A stretch of 64,000 bases of DNA, taken from Burkholderiales bacterium (lineage in GTDB: Bacteria > Pseudomonadota > Gammaproteobacteria > Burkholderiales > SG8-39). This document shows, piece by piece, positions 45,203-53,809 of the stretch (positions are counted from its first letter, which is position 1; every line of letters starts with the position of its first letter). Location of the stretch: NCBI GenBank assembly GCA_014860445.1, contig JACZJT010000051.1:141219-205218 (forward strand). The letters run 5' to 3'. The position numbers were made by a program, and so were the translations under genes. The notes under the pieces are model-generated. The model made no database searches. It had not been told where the DNA came from and saw only the letters and a list, made by a program, of their open reading frames with translations.

Positions 45203-45550
45203 TTGATTTCCTCCGAAAGAACATCGTAGCCCTGATCGATCAAAAAACTTTCGTCTTTCCAGGGCATGATGGCTCGAAAACACCGCTTGGCCACCCGAGA
45301 ATTATTTTAGTCATATCAATTCACACGGCAATTTGCCGTTTGGCCTAGTCTATTCGGATCATCCGTGCGTAATCGGCCGGGGTCTAGCTACGACTCGAAC
45401 CTAAGGAGGCGAATGACCGGTGTCGAGCCGGAACCTGCCTTCAGTAGCGCGATTTCGTGGTTGCCCGAGGGACCGCTCATGGCCGATCTCGGTCCACCGA
45501 CCTTAGTACAAGGCAGCCATTGCGCAGGACGCCGCTACCGCGGCGTTATG
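45203..45550. other. Gene-free stretch between lipoprotein and SQR-like genes
   Basis: 348 bp holding the probable lipoprotein promoter region (AT-rich 45300-45345) with a palindrome ACGGCA-ATT-TGCCGT at 45325-45339. The right part (45482-45550) is the downstream flank included in the direct repeat. No gene seen. Confidence 0.55.
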
Positions 45551-45677
45551 TCAGCGCCCGAACCAGCGGGCCGTGCGGCTGGCGCCGAACTGTTCCTTGT
45601 GGGCCCGCCCGGCGAGTGAGGGCGGGTGGAAGACGCTCGTGAGTTTGGGCCCGGTCAGAAAGTCCAGGTCCGCCCAG
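45482..45677 (-). repeat. Direct repeat including the SQR-like gene 3' end (intact copy)
   Basis: Matches 42654-42849 at about 96%, same orientation, no indel. It covers the last 127 bp of the intact gene and 69 bp beyond its stop. Confidence 0.9.
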
Positions 45678-46681
45678 CTGAGGCGGCCGTCGCCGAACTC
45701 GACCAGGCAACTGCCCGTCCCGGTGTTGGGTTTCGCCTCGCCGATCCCGAGCTTGGCGAGTATCGAACTCGCGACGGCGCGGGCGGCGCTCTCGGCAAAC
45801 GACCCGGCTTTCGGCAGCCCCGTAGCGGCCCCGTCGCCGATGGCGTACACCTCGGGGAAGCGCGTCTCCATCGTGCGCAGGGTGATCGGCACCCAGCCGT
45901 TTTCGGCCATGCCGCTTTCCAGCACCGGCTTTGGCACCTGGTGCTTGGGCACGCCCAGGTGCAGCGCGTAGGGCAACTCCGTTCCGTCGTCGAGCACCGC
46001 GACCTTCCGCCCCGGCTCCAGCGCCTTGACGCTGCGGCCGAGCAGCAGCTTGATCCCCGTTTCGGCAAAGGCGGCGATGAGCGCCGCGGAGACGTCGGCC
46101 GACGCCGGCATCGGGCTGGAAAGCGGCAGCACCAGGGTGATATCGCATGCCCCGCGCACGCCCCGCTTCGCGAGGTAGTGGTGCAGCATCAGCGCGCATT
46201 CGCTCGGCGCCGGCGGGCACTTGAAGGGAAAGCCGCAGACGCCCACGACGGCCGGGCCTTTGGAAAACTTGGGCAGCACCTCGCGCACCCGGCCTGCGCC
46301 CGCCACCGAGTAGAACTCGTTGCCGTCCTCGGCCAGGCCCGGCGTTGCGGCGAGATCATAGTCGGCGCCCAGCGCGACCACCAGGAAGTCGGCCTCGTAG
46401 CTGCCGTCGGTGGTGGTTACGCGACGCGCCACGGGATCGATGGCGGTGATCGTCTCTTTCACCAGGCGCACGCCGGGCTTGACGAAGTTGCGGTAGGGCA
46501 GGCGCACCGCCTCCGGTGTCAACCGACCGAACATCACGTCGATCTTGGAGTAGCCGAAAACGAAAGCGTCGCCTTTTTCGATCACGGTCACATCGGCCTT
46601 TTCCCCCAGCGCCTCCGACAACAGGGTGGACAGTTCCATGCCACCGAAACCGGCGCCCAATACGAGAACTCGAGACTTCAT
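45551..46681 (-). CDS. SQR/FCSD-like NAD(P)/FAD-dependent oxidoreductase
   Basis: A 376-aa flavoprotein from ATG 46679-46681 (AAAGGA six bases ahead). VLVLGAGFGGMELSTLLSE (residues 4-22) is the FAD-binding fold; AIGDGAATGLPKAGSFAE near 290 is the second FAD contact; FPFKCPPAPSECALM near 155 has the Cys-Pro-Pro motif seen in sulfide:quinone-reductase-like proteins. It is probably membrane-associated, oxidising a sulfide-like or quinol substrate. The gene's 3' end is duplicated at 42654. Confidence 0.83.
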   Translation of the reverse strand: MKSRVLVLGAGFGGMELSTLLSEALGEKADVTVIEKGDAFVFGYSKIDVMFGRLTPEAVRLPYRNFVKPGVRLVKETITAIDPVARRVTTTDGSYEADFLVVALGADYDLAATPGLAEDGNEFYSVAGAGRVREVLPKFSKGPAVVGVCGFPFKCPPAPSECALMLHHYLAKRGVRGACDITLVLPLSSPMPASADVSAALIAAFAETGIKLLLGRSVKALEPGRKVAVLDDGTELPYALHLGVPKHQVPKPVLESGMAENGWVPITLRTMETRFPEVYAIGDGAATGLPKAGSFAESAARAVASSILAKLGIGEAKPNTGTGSCLVEFGDGRLSWADLDFLTGPKLTSVFHPPSLAGRAHKEQFGASRTARWFGR

Positions 46682-46895
46682 TGCTATCCTTTCGCCTGGG
46701 GTGCGCTGCAAGCCATGCTGCGCGGCGCGCCGATCCGCGCGCCTGTCGAGGCATTCTATACGGACGGGGAACACCCAAGCTCAGAGACGAAACAGTCCGC
46801 AGGCAATTCGTCGCGGACCCCGAGTGCTTGGAAGTCGACCGTTCGCCGTTCCGCATACGGAATAGCCGACTGCGCAATTTCAACGCGCGGCCGGC

Positions 46896-47366
46896 TCAGC
46901 GGTAGCCGAGTGCGGTGAGCAGCGTCCAGCCGGTCATGAAGATCAGCATGAGCGAGCCCACGGTCCATAGCGTGGCGCGCACATCATGGGTTTGCGCGCT
47001 GAGGTAAGCGGCAAAGTGCAGCAACCGCGACACTACGTAGCCGTAGAGCAGTGCGCGTGCCAGGAACAGCGACGGCTGCGTCAGCACGAACAGGAATCCG
47101 GCGACGAGGAAGAACGGCAGGTTCTCCAGGTCGTTCAGCTGGATACGCCGTATGCGCTCCACGCGTTCGTCGGGTTGAAGCTGCGCCGGATTGGGCGCCG
47201 GATTCAAGGGAGTCTTCCTCAGATCCTCCGGCGAGCGGAAGCCCGCCCGCGCCTGCATCATGCGAACCACGGTCAACCAGGACATGCTCACGGCTTTCAG
47301 AATCATGAGCGTGGCGGCGATGACATAGGTGGCGAATAGGGGATCTTGCAGGCTCAGTTGGTTCAT
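46896..47366 (-). CDS. MAPEG-family membrane protein
   Basis: A 156-aa four-helix membrane protein of the microsomal glutathione-transferase type. It contains the Arg/Asn signature region VERIRRIQLNDLENLPFF and helix motifs YVVSRLLHFAAYL. Likely glutathione-dependent detoxification of lipid or electrophile peroxides. Divergent from the ECF sigma gene, with a 13-bp dyad in between. Confidence 0.85.
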   Translation of the reverse strand: MNQLSLQDPLFATYVIAATLMILKAVSMSWLTVVRMMQARAGFRSPEDLRKTPLNPAPNPAQLQPDERVERIRRIQLNDLENLPFFLVAGFLFVLTQPSLFLARALLYGYVVSRLLHFAAYLSAQTHDVRATLWTVGSLMLIFMTGWTLLTALGYR

Positions 47367-47398
47367 GGTTGTTTCCTCTCGTTTGTTGAGTGGTCACA

Positions 47399-47433
47399 GG
47401 AAGTGTAACGAGCGGGCATATCGTTACACTTCC
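47399..47433. promoter_or_regulatory. Perfect 13-bp inverted repeat between MAPEG and ECF sigma genes
   Basis: GGAAGTGTAACGA (47399-47411) and TCGTTACACTTCC (47421-47433) with a 9-bp spacer. It is centred 32-50 bp from both divergent starts, so it could be a shared operator or a pair of divergent ECF promoters. Confidence 0.6.
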
Positions 47434-47464
47434 TTTTAGGCGGTCGAGCCGCTATCCTCGCGCG

Positions 47465-48043
47465 GTGGAAAATCCATCGATAGAGCACAACGCGGACGAA
47501 GCGCTGCTGGTGCGCCGCATGTGCGACGCTGCGCCGGAGGTCCGGCGCGCGGCCGAGACGGAGCTTTACCGGCGCCTGGCGCCGCGGGTGCGGCTGTACG
47601 GCCTCAGGCATTTGCGCGACGAACATGCCGCGGCCGATCTGATGCAACAGGTGCTATTGATGACTTTGGAGCGGATTCGGGCTGGAAAACTACGCGAGCC
47701 GGATCGCCTGGCCTCGTACGTGTTCGGCATGTGCCGCATGGTGGTCCTCGAGATACGGCGCGGGGGCGCGCGGCGCGAGCGGCTGCTGCAGACTTTCGGC
47801 GAAGATCTCGCGATGGCCGACGCGGCCGTGTCGCCGCGCTTCGATCAGGAACGCCTGCTGCATTGCATGGACGACCTGCCCGAACGGGAGCGCGCGGTGG
47901 TCATGATGAGCTTTTTCGACGAAAAGCCATCCGCGGAGGTGGCCGGCGCGCTCGGATTATCCGCGGGCAACGTACGCGTCATCCGGCACCGCGCGATCGA
48001 ACGGCTGCGCGATTGCGTCACCGGCGAAGGAGCGCGCGCGTGA
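47465..48043 (+). CDS. ECF-type RNA polymerase sigma factor
   Basis: A 192-aa sigma-70-family protein from GTG 47465. Region 2 (about 20-90; ELYRRLAPRVRLYGLRHL, DLMQQVLLMTLERI) and region 4 (about 130-185; LPERERAVVMMSFFDEKPSAEVAGALGLSAGNVRVIRHRA pattern) are present; regions 1 and 3 are absent, as in ECF factors. Its stop overlaps the anti-sigma start by 3 bp. Neighbouring MAPEG and SQR-like genes suggest a redox or electrophile stress regulon. Confidence 0.88.
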   Translation: MENPSIEHNADEALLVRRMCDAAPEVRRAAETELYRRLAPRVRLYGLRHLRDEHAAADLMQQVLLMTLERIRAGKLREPDRLASYVFGMCRMVVLEIRRGGARRERLLQTFGEDLAMADAAVSPRFDQERLLHCMDDLPERERAVVMMSFFDEKPSAEVAGALGLSAGNVRVIRHRAIERLRDCVTGEGARA

Positions 48044-48615
48044 ACGCACGGGCCTGCAACGCGCCGATCGCGTTTTCGGCCCTGGTCGACTATTGGTTCG
48101 GCGAGCTGGACGAGGCTGAAGAGGCCCGCATCGAGGAACATCTGCTCGGCTGCGGCGACTGCGCCGACAGACTGGAGGAACTCGCCGCGATCGCAAGCGG
48201 GGTGCGCGCCCTGGTTCGCGACGGCAGCGCGCATGCAGTCGTGCCCGCCGCATTCGTCGAACAGCTGGCCGAAAGCGGCTTACGCCTGCGCGAATACCGG
48301 CCACCTCCCAACGGCGGCGTCAACTGCACGATTTCGCCCGACGACGACATCGTGGTGGCGCGGCTGGTTGCGCATTTGGAAGGGGTGCAGCGCCTCGATC
48401 TCGTGGTGCGCAGCGAAGGGGGCGAGCCGGATCGGATTCAGAACATTCCATTCGACGCCGCGGACACGGAGATCGTGATCCTCCCAAGCACAAAACTTCT
48501 GCGCACCCTGCCGCAATGCCGGCAGGTCATGCAGCTCGTCGCGGTCGACGACGCCGGCGATCGGGTGATCGCCGACTACACCTTCAACCATACGCCGTAT
48601 GCGCCGCACGGCTAG
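48040..48615 (+). CDS. Zinc-finger anti-sigma factor
   Basis: A 191-aa protein from GTG 48040, overlapping the sigma factor stop (GTGA). The N-terminal zinc anti-sigma motif is H-x3-C-x2-C (EEHLLGCGDCADRLEEL, about residue 29). No TM helix is visible, so it is a soluble ZAS protein. The C-terminal domain (about 80-191) is beta-rich and unassigned. It likely releases the sigma factor upon thiol oxidation. Confidence 0.82.
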   Translation: MNARACNAPIAFSALVDYWFGELDEAEEARIEEHLLGCGDCADRLEELAAIASGVRALVRDGSAHAVVPAAFVEQLAESGLRLREYRPPPNGGVNCTISPDDDIVVARLVAHLEGVQRLDLVVRSEGGEPDRIQNIPFDAADTEIVILPSTKLLRTLPQCRQVMQLVAVDDAGDRVIADYTFNHTPYAPHG

Positions 48616-48640
48616 CGAGGATCTCGAAACGCGCTAGGGG

Positions 48641-48671
48641 TTGCGCCGGTGCCACGGTTCGAGGCTATACT
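48641..48671 (+). promoter_or_regulatory. Candidate promoter for the cNMP-TrxR-like gene
   Basis: TTGCGC (48641-48646) and TATACT (48666-48671), spacer 19 bp, lie about 115 bp upstream of the ATG. The -10 is good; the spacing is long. Confidence 0.3.
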
Positions 48672-48788
48672 GCCTACGCGCGCCTTCGCGACGAAACGAC
48701 TAGCAAAGAAGCCGGCCCCAGACCGGATGCGACCAGTCCAGACGATGGCCGCCGTTCGAACACCTGACACAAGATACAAGGGGAGAGC

Positions 48789-50447
48789 ATGCTGACACCT
48801 GAAGAAGTGCGGGCGATTCCGCTGTTTTCGACACTCGCGCCGGCCGAACTCGAGCTGCTCGCCAAGACGTCTGCAGACATTCACCTCGCTGCCGGGGAAT
48901 ACGTCGTGCACGAGGGCGACACCGACCGCGTGCTGTACGCGGTGCTCGCCGGCAAGATGGAAGTCGTCAAATCGTTCGACGGAATCGAGCGCACGCTGGG
49001 CTGGCGCGCCACCGGCACCATCTTCGGCGAAATCCCGATCGCCATCGGCTCCCCGTTCTACGGAAGTTATCGGGCGGCGGAACCCGCGCGCCTCATGCGC
49101 GTGGAGGCGCGGCAGTATTTCGCGATCGCGGCGGTAGCGCCCGATGTTTTCAACAAGGTCAGCGAGATCGCGCGCGAGCGCATCGGCGGGATGCAGGGCC
49201 ACTCTGCCAAACCGCCAACGCCGCTGGTCACGATGTTCGGGCAACGCTGGGATCCCGCCTGCGCCGACATGCGCCGTTTCCTCGCGCGCAATCAGATCAG
49301 CTTCGACTGGATCACGCCGGACTCCCCGGATTTGGCTACGCTTTGGCCGGGCCCGTTGCCGCAGGAAAGCGATTGCCCGGTGCTGCGCTTGGCCGACGGC
49401 ACGGTGCTCGCCCGGCCGAATGCGCGCGATGTCGCGCCGCTGCTGGGCCTGCAAACCAAGGCACACCTGGCCGAATACGACGCCGTCATCATCGGCGGCG
49501 GGCCGGCAGGGCTCGCGGCCGCGGTGTACGGCGCGTCCGAAGGGCTGCACACGCTGTGCATCGAACGCGAAGCGCCGGGCGGACAGGCCGGGACGTCCTC
49601 ACGCATCGAGAACTATCTCGGCTTTCCCAGCGGCGTCTCCGGCGACGAGCTGGCAAGCCGCGCGCTGCAGCAGGCAAAGCGGCTCGGGGCGGAGATCCTG
49701 GTCACGCGCGCCGTCACCCGCATCGATCCGAAGACGCATGAGATCGTCCTCGACGGCGATGAAGTCATCCGCACGCGGACCATCATCGTTGCCAGCGGCG
49801 TCAAGTGGCGCCGTCTGAAGATCGAGGGTTTCGACCGGCTCCTGGGCAAGGGCATTTACTTCGGCGCGGCGCGCAGCGAGGCGGGCGCCACGAATGGACA
49901 GGACCTCTACCTCATCGGCGCCGGGAACTCCGCCGGTCAGGCGGCGATGTACTTCGCCAACTACGCCCGCAAAGTCACGCTCGTCGTCCGGGGTGATTCC
50001 CTGGAGAAAAGCATGTCGCATTACCTGGTCGAACAGTTGCGCGGGAAATCGAACATCGCGGTCCAGCTGCGCTCGGAAGTCGCGGCGGTCCATGGCGACA
50101 CGCATCTGACCGCGATCGACATTCGTGACGCAAACAAGACGGTGCAGCGGCAGGACTGCGATGGTCTGTTCGTGTTCATCGGCGCCGACGCGGAGACCGC
50201 GTGGCTGCCGGCCGAAATCGCGCGCGATGCGCACGGGTTTGTCCTGACCGGAGACGATACAAAAAAGGGCGGGCACTGGCCGCACAAGCGCGATCCCTAC
50301 CTGCTCGAAACGAGTGTGCCCGGCATTTTCGCCTGCGGCGATGTGCGTGCGAGCAAAGTCAAACGCGTGGCGGCCGCGGTCGGCGAAGGCAGCATGTCGA
50401 TCGCGTTCGTGCATCAATATCTGGCGCAGGCCGGAGCATCGCATTAG
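48789..50447 (+). CDS. Cyclic-nucleotide-binding / glutaredoxin-like / thioredoxin-reductase-like fusion
   Basis: A 552-aa cytoplasmic protein in three parts: a cNMP-binding domain (about 1-125; GEYVVHEGDTDRVLYAVL, GTIFGEIPIAIGSPFYGSY), a small thioredoxin/glutaredoxin-fold segment (about 145-215), and a pyridine-nucleotide flavoprotein like thioredoxin reductase (about 225-548; AVIIGGGPAGLAAAVYG, PGGQAGTSSRIENYLGFP, LIGAGNSAGQAA, FACGDVRASKVKR). The CxxC redox pair of true thioredoxin reductases is absent: the corresponding place reads GIYFGAARSEAG. It may use NAD(P)H with another acceptor. AAGGGGAG precedes the ATG. tctD follows after 20 bp. Confidence 0.88.
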   Translation: MLTPEEVRAIPLFSTLAPAELELLAKTSADIHLAAGEYVVHEGDTDRVLYAVLAGKMEVVKSFDGIERTLGWRATGTIFGEIPIAIGSPFYGSYRAAEPARLMRVEARQYFAIAAVAPDVFNKVSEIARERIGGMQGHSAKPPTPLVTMFGQRWDPACADMRRFLARNQISFDWITPDSPDLATLWPGPLPQESDCPVLRLADGTVLARPNARDVAPLLGLQTKAHLAEYDAVIIGGGPAGLAAAVYGASEGLHTLCIEREAPGGQAGTSSRIENYLGFPSGVSGDELASRALQQAKRLGAEILVTRAVTRIDPKTHEIVLDGDEVIRTRTIIVASGVKWRRLKIEGFDRLLGKGIYFGAARSEAGATNGQDLYLIGAGNSAGQAAMYFANYARKVTLVVRGDSLEKSMSHYLVEQLRGKSNIAVQLRSEVAAVHGDTHLTAIDIRDANKTVQRQDCDGLFVFIGADAETAWLPAEIARDAHGFVLTGDDTKKGGHWPHKRDPYLLETSVPGIFACGDVRASKVKRVAAAVGEGSMSIAFVHQYLAQAGASH

Positions 50448-50467
50448 CCGGACTATCGACCACTTCC

Positions 50468-51148
50468 ATGCGCATTCTGCTGGCCGAAGACGAACGCGAA
50501 CTTGCCAGCTGGCTGGTGCGCGCGCTGCAGCAAAGCGGCTTCCAGGTCGATTGGGTCGAAGACGGACGCATGGTCCGGTCCTGCCTGAAGGCCACGGTCT
50601 ACGACGCGCTGGTGCTTGACCTCGGGCTGCCGGGCCTGGGCGGCCACGACGTATTGTCCGAACTGCGCGAAGCCGACCAGCGCCTGCCGGTATTGATACT
50701 GACCGCGCGCGACTCGCTGATCGAGCGCGTCAGCACTCTGAACGAGGGAGCCGACGATTTTCTCGCCAAGCCGTTCGAACTTGCGGAGTTGGAGGCGCGG
50801 CTCACCGCGCTGATCCGCCGCGCCCGCGGCAGCGAGCATCCCCGGCTGGCCTGCGGACCGCTGGTCTACAACCCTGCAACCAAGCAGTTCACGCTGGACC
50901 ACAAGTCGCTGGTGCTGACGCCGCGCGAGCACGCCGCGCTGCGCGCGCTGATCCAGCACAGCGGCGAGCCCATGTCCAAGCAGGAAATCCTCGATCGCGT
51001 GTTCTCGGACGAGCAGGACGTGAATCCCGAGGCGGTCGAAGTGCTGGTGCACCGGCTACGCAAACGCCTGGGCCAGTGCGCGGTGCAGATCACGACGCTG
51101 CGCGGCCTGGGATACGTGCTCGAAAGCGCGCCCGAAGGCGGCACTTGA
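50468..51148 (+). CDS. tctD: Response regulator TctD
   Basis: A 226-aa OmpR-family regulator from ATG 50468. The receiver has Glu7-Asp8-Glu9, phosphoacceptor Asp51 in LDLGLP, Thr in LTARD and Lys in LAKPF. The winged-helix half ends ITTLRGLGYVLE. The gene overlaps its kinase (TTGA) and precedes tctCBA, so by context it is the tricarboxylate-transport regulator. Confidence 0.88.
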   Translation: MRILLAEDERELASWLVRALQQSGFQVDWVEDGRMVRSCLKATVYDALVLDLGLPGLGGHDVLSELREADQRLPVLILTARDSLIERVSTLNEGADDFLAKPFELAELEARLTALIRRARGSEHPRLACGPLVYNPATKQFTLDHKSLVLTPREHAALRALIQHSGEPMSKQEILDRVFSDEQDVNPEAVEVLVHRLRKRLGQCAVQITTLRGLGYVLESAPEGGT

Positions 51149-52566
51149 AGCTCGACGCCTGGCACAGCCTGAGCCTGCGCCGCACCCTGTTGCTGGTGCT
51201 GTTTCCCGGCCTGCTGTTGGTCGTCGGTGCCGAACTCTGGTCGACCTGGCGAACCGCCCTCGACGCCGCCAATGCCGCCTACGACCGTTCGCTGCTGGGC
51301 GCAATCAAGGCCATGGATGCCAACATCTCAACCGCGAGCGGCGGACTCGGTGTCGAGCTGCCCTACCGCATGCTCGAATTCTTCGAACTCACCGCCAACG
51401 GGCGCGTGTACTACCGCGTCGCCACCGAAGACGGGTTGGTCGAGGTCGGCAACGCCGATCTGCCGCCGCCGCGGCGGCCGTTGGTGACAGAGCAACCACA
51501 GTTCAGCGACGCAAGCTACTTCGATGAGCCGGTGCGCGTCGGCTCCTACGCGCGTGTGCTCGACCGGCCGCTGGCCGGCCACCCCGCGCCGCAGCGGATT
51601 GTGATCCAGGTCGCCGAGACGCTGCAGTCGCGGCAGGCGTTTACCCGCGCGCTGGTGTTGCAGTCGCTCGCGCGCGACCTGGCGCTGGTGATTGCGGCTG
51701 CCGGCCTGCTGGTGCTCGCCGTCGGCTGGGCCCTGCGGCCGCTGGCGCGGTTGCGCACCGAGGTGCAGGCGCGACGGGCGCAGGACCTGAGGCCGATCTC
51801 GCCGCAGGGGATCCCGGCCGACGTGCGGCCGCTGGTCGAGGCGATCAACCACCACGTCGAGCGCAACCGGCAGCAGACCGAGGCGCGCCGGCGCTTCGTC
51901 GACGACGCTTCGCACCAGCTGCGCACCCCGCTGGCGACGCTCGTCACCCAGGTCGGTTTCGCGTTGCGCGAATCGAATCCGGCGCTGCAGCGCGAGGCGC
52001 TGGCGGCGATCAAGTCGCAACTCGACGAAACTGTGCGCCAGACCAACCAGATGCTGGCGCTGGCGCGTACCGACAGCGCCGAGCTTGTGCCCGAGCAGGT
52101 CGATCTCGATGCGCTGGCGCAGGAAGTGACGCGCGAGTGGTGGGCCGAGGCGCGCGCCGGTGGTATCGACCTGGGTTTAGAGCCTGCGCGCGGCGCTGTT
52201 CGCGTGCTGGCGCAGCCCACGCTGCTGAAGGAAGCCTTGTCGAACCTGCTGCACAACGCGATCCGCTATACGCCTCGCGGCGGACGGGTGACGGTGCAGG
52301 TCCGCTCGGCTGGACCGCGCGCCTGGATCGCGGTCGTCGACGACGGCCCGGGCATTCAACCGGAAGAGCTCGCACGCGCCGGTGAGCGCTTCTTTCGCGG
52401 CAGCAATGTGCGGCTGCCCGGCACCGGACTGGGCCTGTCGATCGTGAAATCGATCGTCGAACGCCTGGGCGGCGAGCTGCTGCTGGCGCCCGGGCCTGAA
52501 GCCCGCGGATTGCGCGCGACGATCTCCATGCCTGCCATTGAGAGTGGCGGGGAGGTCCGCGCTTAG
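51145..52566 (+). CDS. tctE: Sensor histidine kinase TctE
   Basis: A 473-aa inner-membrane kinase starting at TTG 51145, which overlaps the tctD stop as TTGA. Two TM helices (about 13-33 and 172-195) flank a periplasmic domain of the 2CSK_N type. The H-box is FVDDASHQLRTPLATL, with N-box NLLHNAIRYTPRGG, G1 DDGPGIQ and G2 GTGLGLSIV. It senses an extracellular carboxylate, most likely the same one bound by TctC. Confidence 0.88.
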   Translation: MKLDAWHSLSLRRTLLLVLFPGLLLVVGAELWSTWRTALDAANAAYDRSLLGAIKAMDANISTASGGLGVELPYRMLEFFELTANGRVYYRVATEDGLVEVGNADLPPPRRPLVTEQPQFSDASYFDEPVRVGSYARVLDRPLAGHPAPQRIVIQVAETLQSRQAFTRALVLQSLARDLALVIAAAGLLVLAVGWALRPLARLRTEVQARRAQDLRPISPQGIPADVRPLVEAINHHVERNRQQTEARRRFVDDASHQLRTPLATLVTQVGFALRESNPALQREALAAIKSQLDETVRQTNQMLALARTDSAELVPEQVDLDALAQEVTREWWAEARAGGIDLGLEPARGAVRVLAQPTLLKEALSNLLHNAIRYTPRGGRVTVQVRSAGPRAWIAVVDDGPGIQPEELARAGERFFRGSNVRLPGTGLGLSIVKSIVERLGGELLLAPGPEARGLRATISMPAIESGGEVRA

Positions 52567-52580
52567 GATTTGATTTGAAT

Positions 52581-52645
52581 ATGAGGGGATATCTCCCCTC
52601 ATACTCCCCTAAATCAGGGGCCATTTCGGTAGTCCTGAAATGGCC
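52581..52645. promoter_or_regulatory. Cluster of hairpins between tctE and tctC
   Basis: Three stems in 65 bp: ATGAGGGGA-TATC-TCCCCTCAT (52581-52602), CCCCT-AAATC-AGGGG (overlapping), and GGCCATTTC...GAAATGGCC (52619-52645). No T-run follows. They may slow read-through from tctDE or form the leader of tctC. Confidence 0.4.
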
Positions 52646-52769
52646 TGCAAGCGACCATTCCGGGCGATCTTGCTGAAAGGGGTTTGAAAGCATTGCACGG
52701 ATATAGTGGTTTGATCACCCGACCGCATCGCATGGTCAGGGCCCGATACCAAACCAAAGGAGATCTCAG

Positions 52770-53756
52770 ATGAATCGCAAAGCCGCCCTCATGACCCTTG
52801 TCCTGGCCTGTGCCGCCGCTACCGCCGTGGCCGGCCCGCTCGACAAGACCGAATGCATCGCCCCCGCCAAACCCGGTGGCGGTTTCGACCTGACCTGCAA
52901 GCTGGCGCAATCCTCGCTGATGCAGGGCAAGTTTGTCGCCGACCCGATGCGCATCACTTACATGCCCGGCGGCATCGGCGCGGTGGCTTACAACGCCATC
53001 GTCGCCCAGCGCCCGGCCGAAGCGAACACCATCGTCGCGTTCTCGGGGGGCTCGCTGCTCAACCTGGCGCAGGGCAAGTTCGGCCGCTACAACGAGAACG
53101 ACGTGCACTGGCTGGCTGCCGTGGGCAGCGACTTCGGCGCCATCATCGTTGCAGAGGGATCGCCACTCAAGTCGATGAAGGACCTGGTCGCCGCGGTCAA
53201 GGCCGACCCGACCAAGGTCGTTTTCGGCGCCGGTGGTACGGTAGGCAGCCAGGACTGGATGAAGGCGGCGCTGACCGCACGCTCAGCCGGACTGAATCCG
53301 AAGTCGATGCGCTTTGTCGCGTTCGAAGGCGGCGGCGAGGCAATCACCGCGCTGCAGGGCGGCCACGTGCAGGTCTACTCCGGCGACGCGTCGGAGGCCG
53401 AGCAGCAGATGAAGGCGGGTGCCAAAATCCGCGTGCTTGCGGTTATGTCCGACAAGCGGCTGGAAGGCAGTTTGGCGGGGGTGCCGACGGCCAAGGAGCA
53501 AGGCTTCGACATCGAGTGGCCGATCATCCGCGGATTCTACGTCGGACCGAAAGTCAGCGATGCCGACTACAAGGTTTGGGCGGACACCTTCAGCAAGATG
53601 ATGGCCACACCGGAGTTCAACAAGCTGCGCGTCGAGCGCGGCCTGTTCCCCTTCGCCAAGACCGGCCCCGAGCTTGATGCCTATGTCAAGGCGCGCGTTG
53701 CCTACTATCGCACGCTGGCCAAAGACTTCGGATTGAACGTCGCCGTCGCGAAGTAG
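52770..53756 (+). CDS. tctC: Tripartite tricarboxylate transporter substrate-binding protein
   Basis: A 328-aa periplasmic receptor of the Bug/TctC family with a signal peptide (cleavage near AVAG, residue 21). It has KTECIAPAKPGGGFDLTCKL near the mature N-terminus, VVFGAGGTVGSQDWMKAAL and GGHVQVYSGDASEAEQQM. AAAGGAG precedes the ATG. It binds citrate or a related di/tricarboxylate and delivers it to TctAB. Confidence 0.9.
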   Translation: MNRKAALMTLVLACAAATAVAGPLDKTECIAPAKPGGGFDLTCKLAQSSLMQGKFVADPMRITYMPGGIGAVAYNAIVAQRPAEANTIVAFSGGSLLNLAQGKFGRYNENDVHWLAAVGSDFGAIIVAEGSPLKSMKDLVAAVKADPTKVVFGAGGTVGSQDWMKAALTARSAGLNPKSMRFVAFEGGGEAITALQGGHVQVYSGDASEAEQQMKAGAKIRVLAVMSDKRLEGSLAGVPTAKEQGFDIEWPIIRGFYVGPKVSDADYKVWADTFSKMMATPEFNKLRVERGLFPFAKTGPELDAYVKARVAYYRTLAKDFGLNVAVAK

Positions 53757-53809
53757 CACACGCAGGAGCGTGCGGGCAATGATCCCGCACGCCACGCAAG
53801 GAGGAAACC

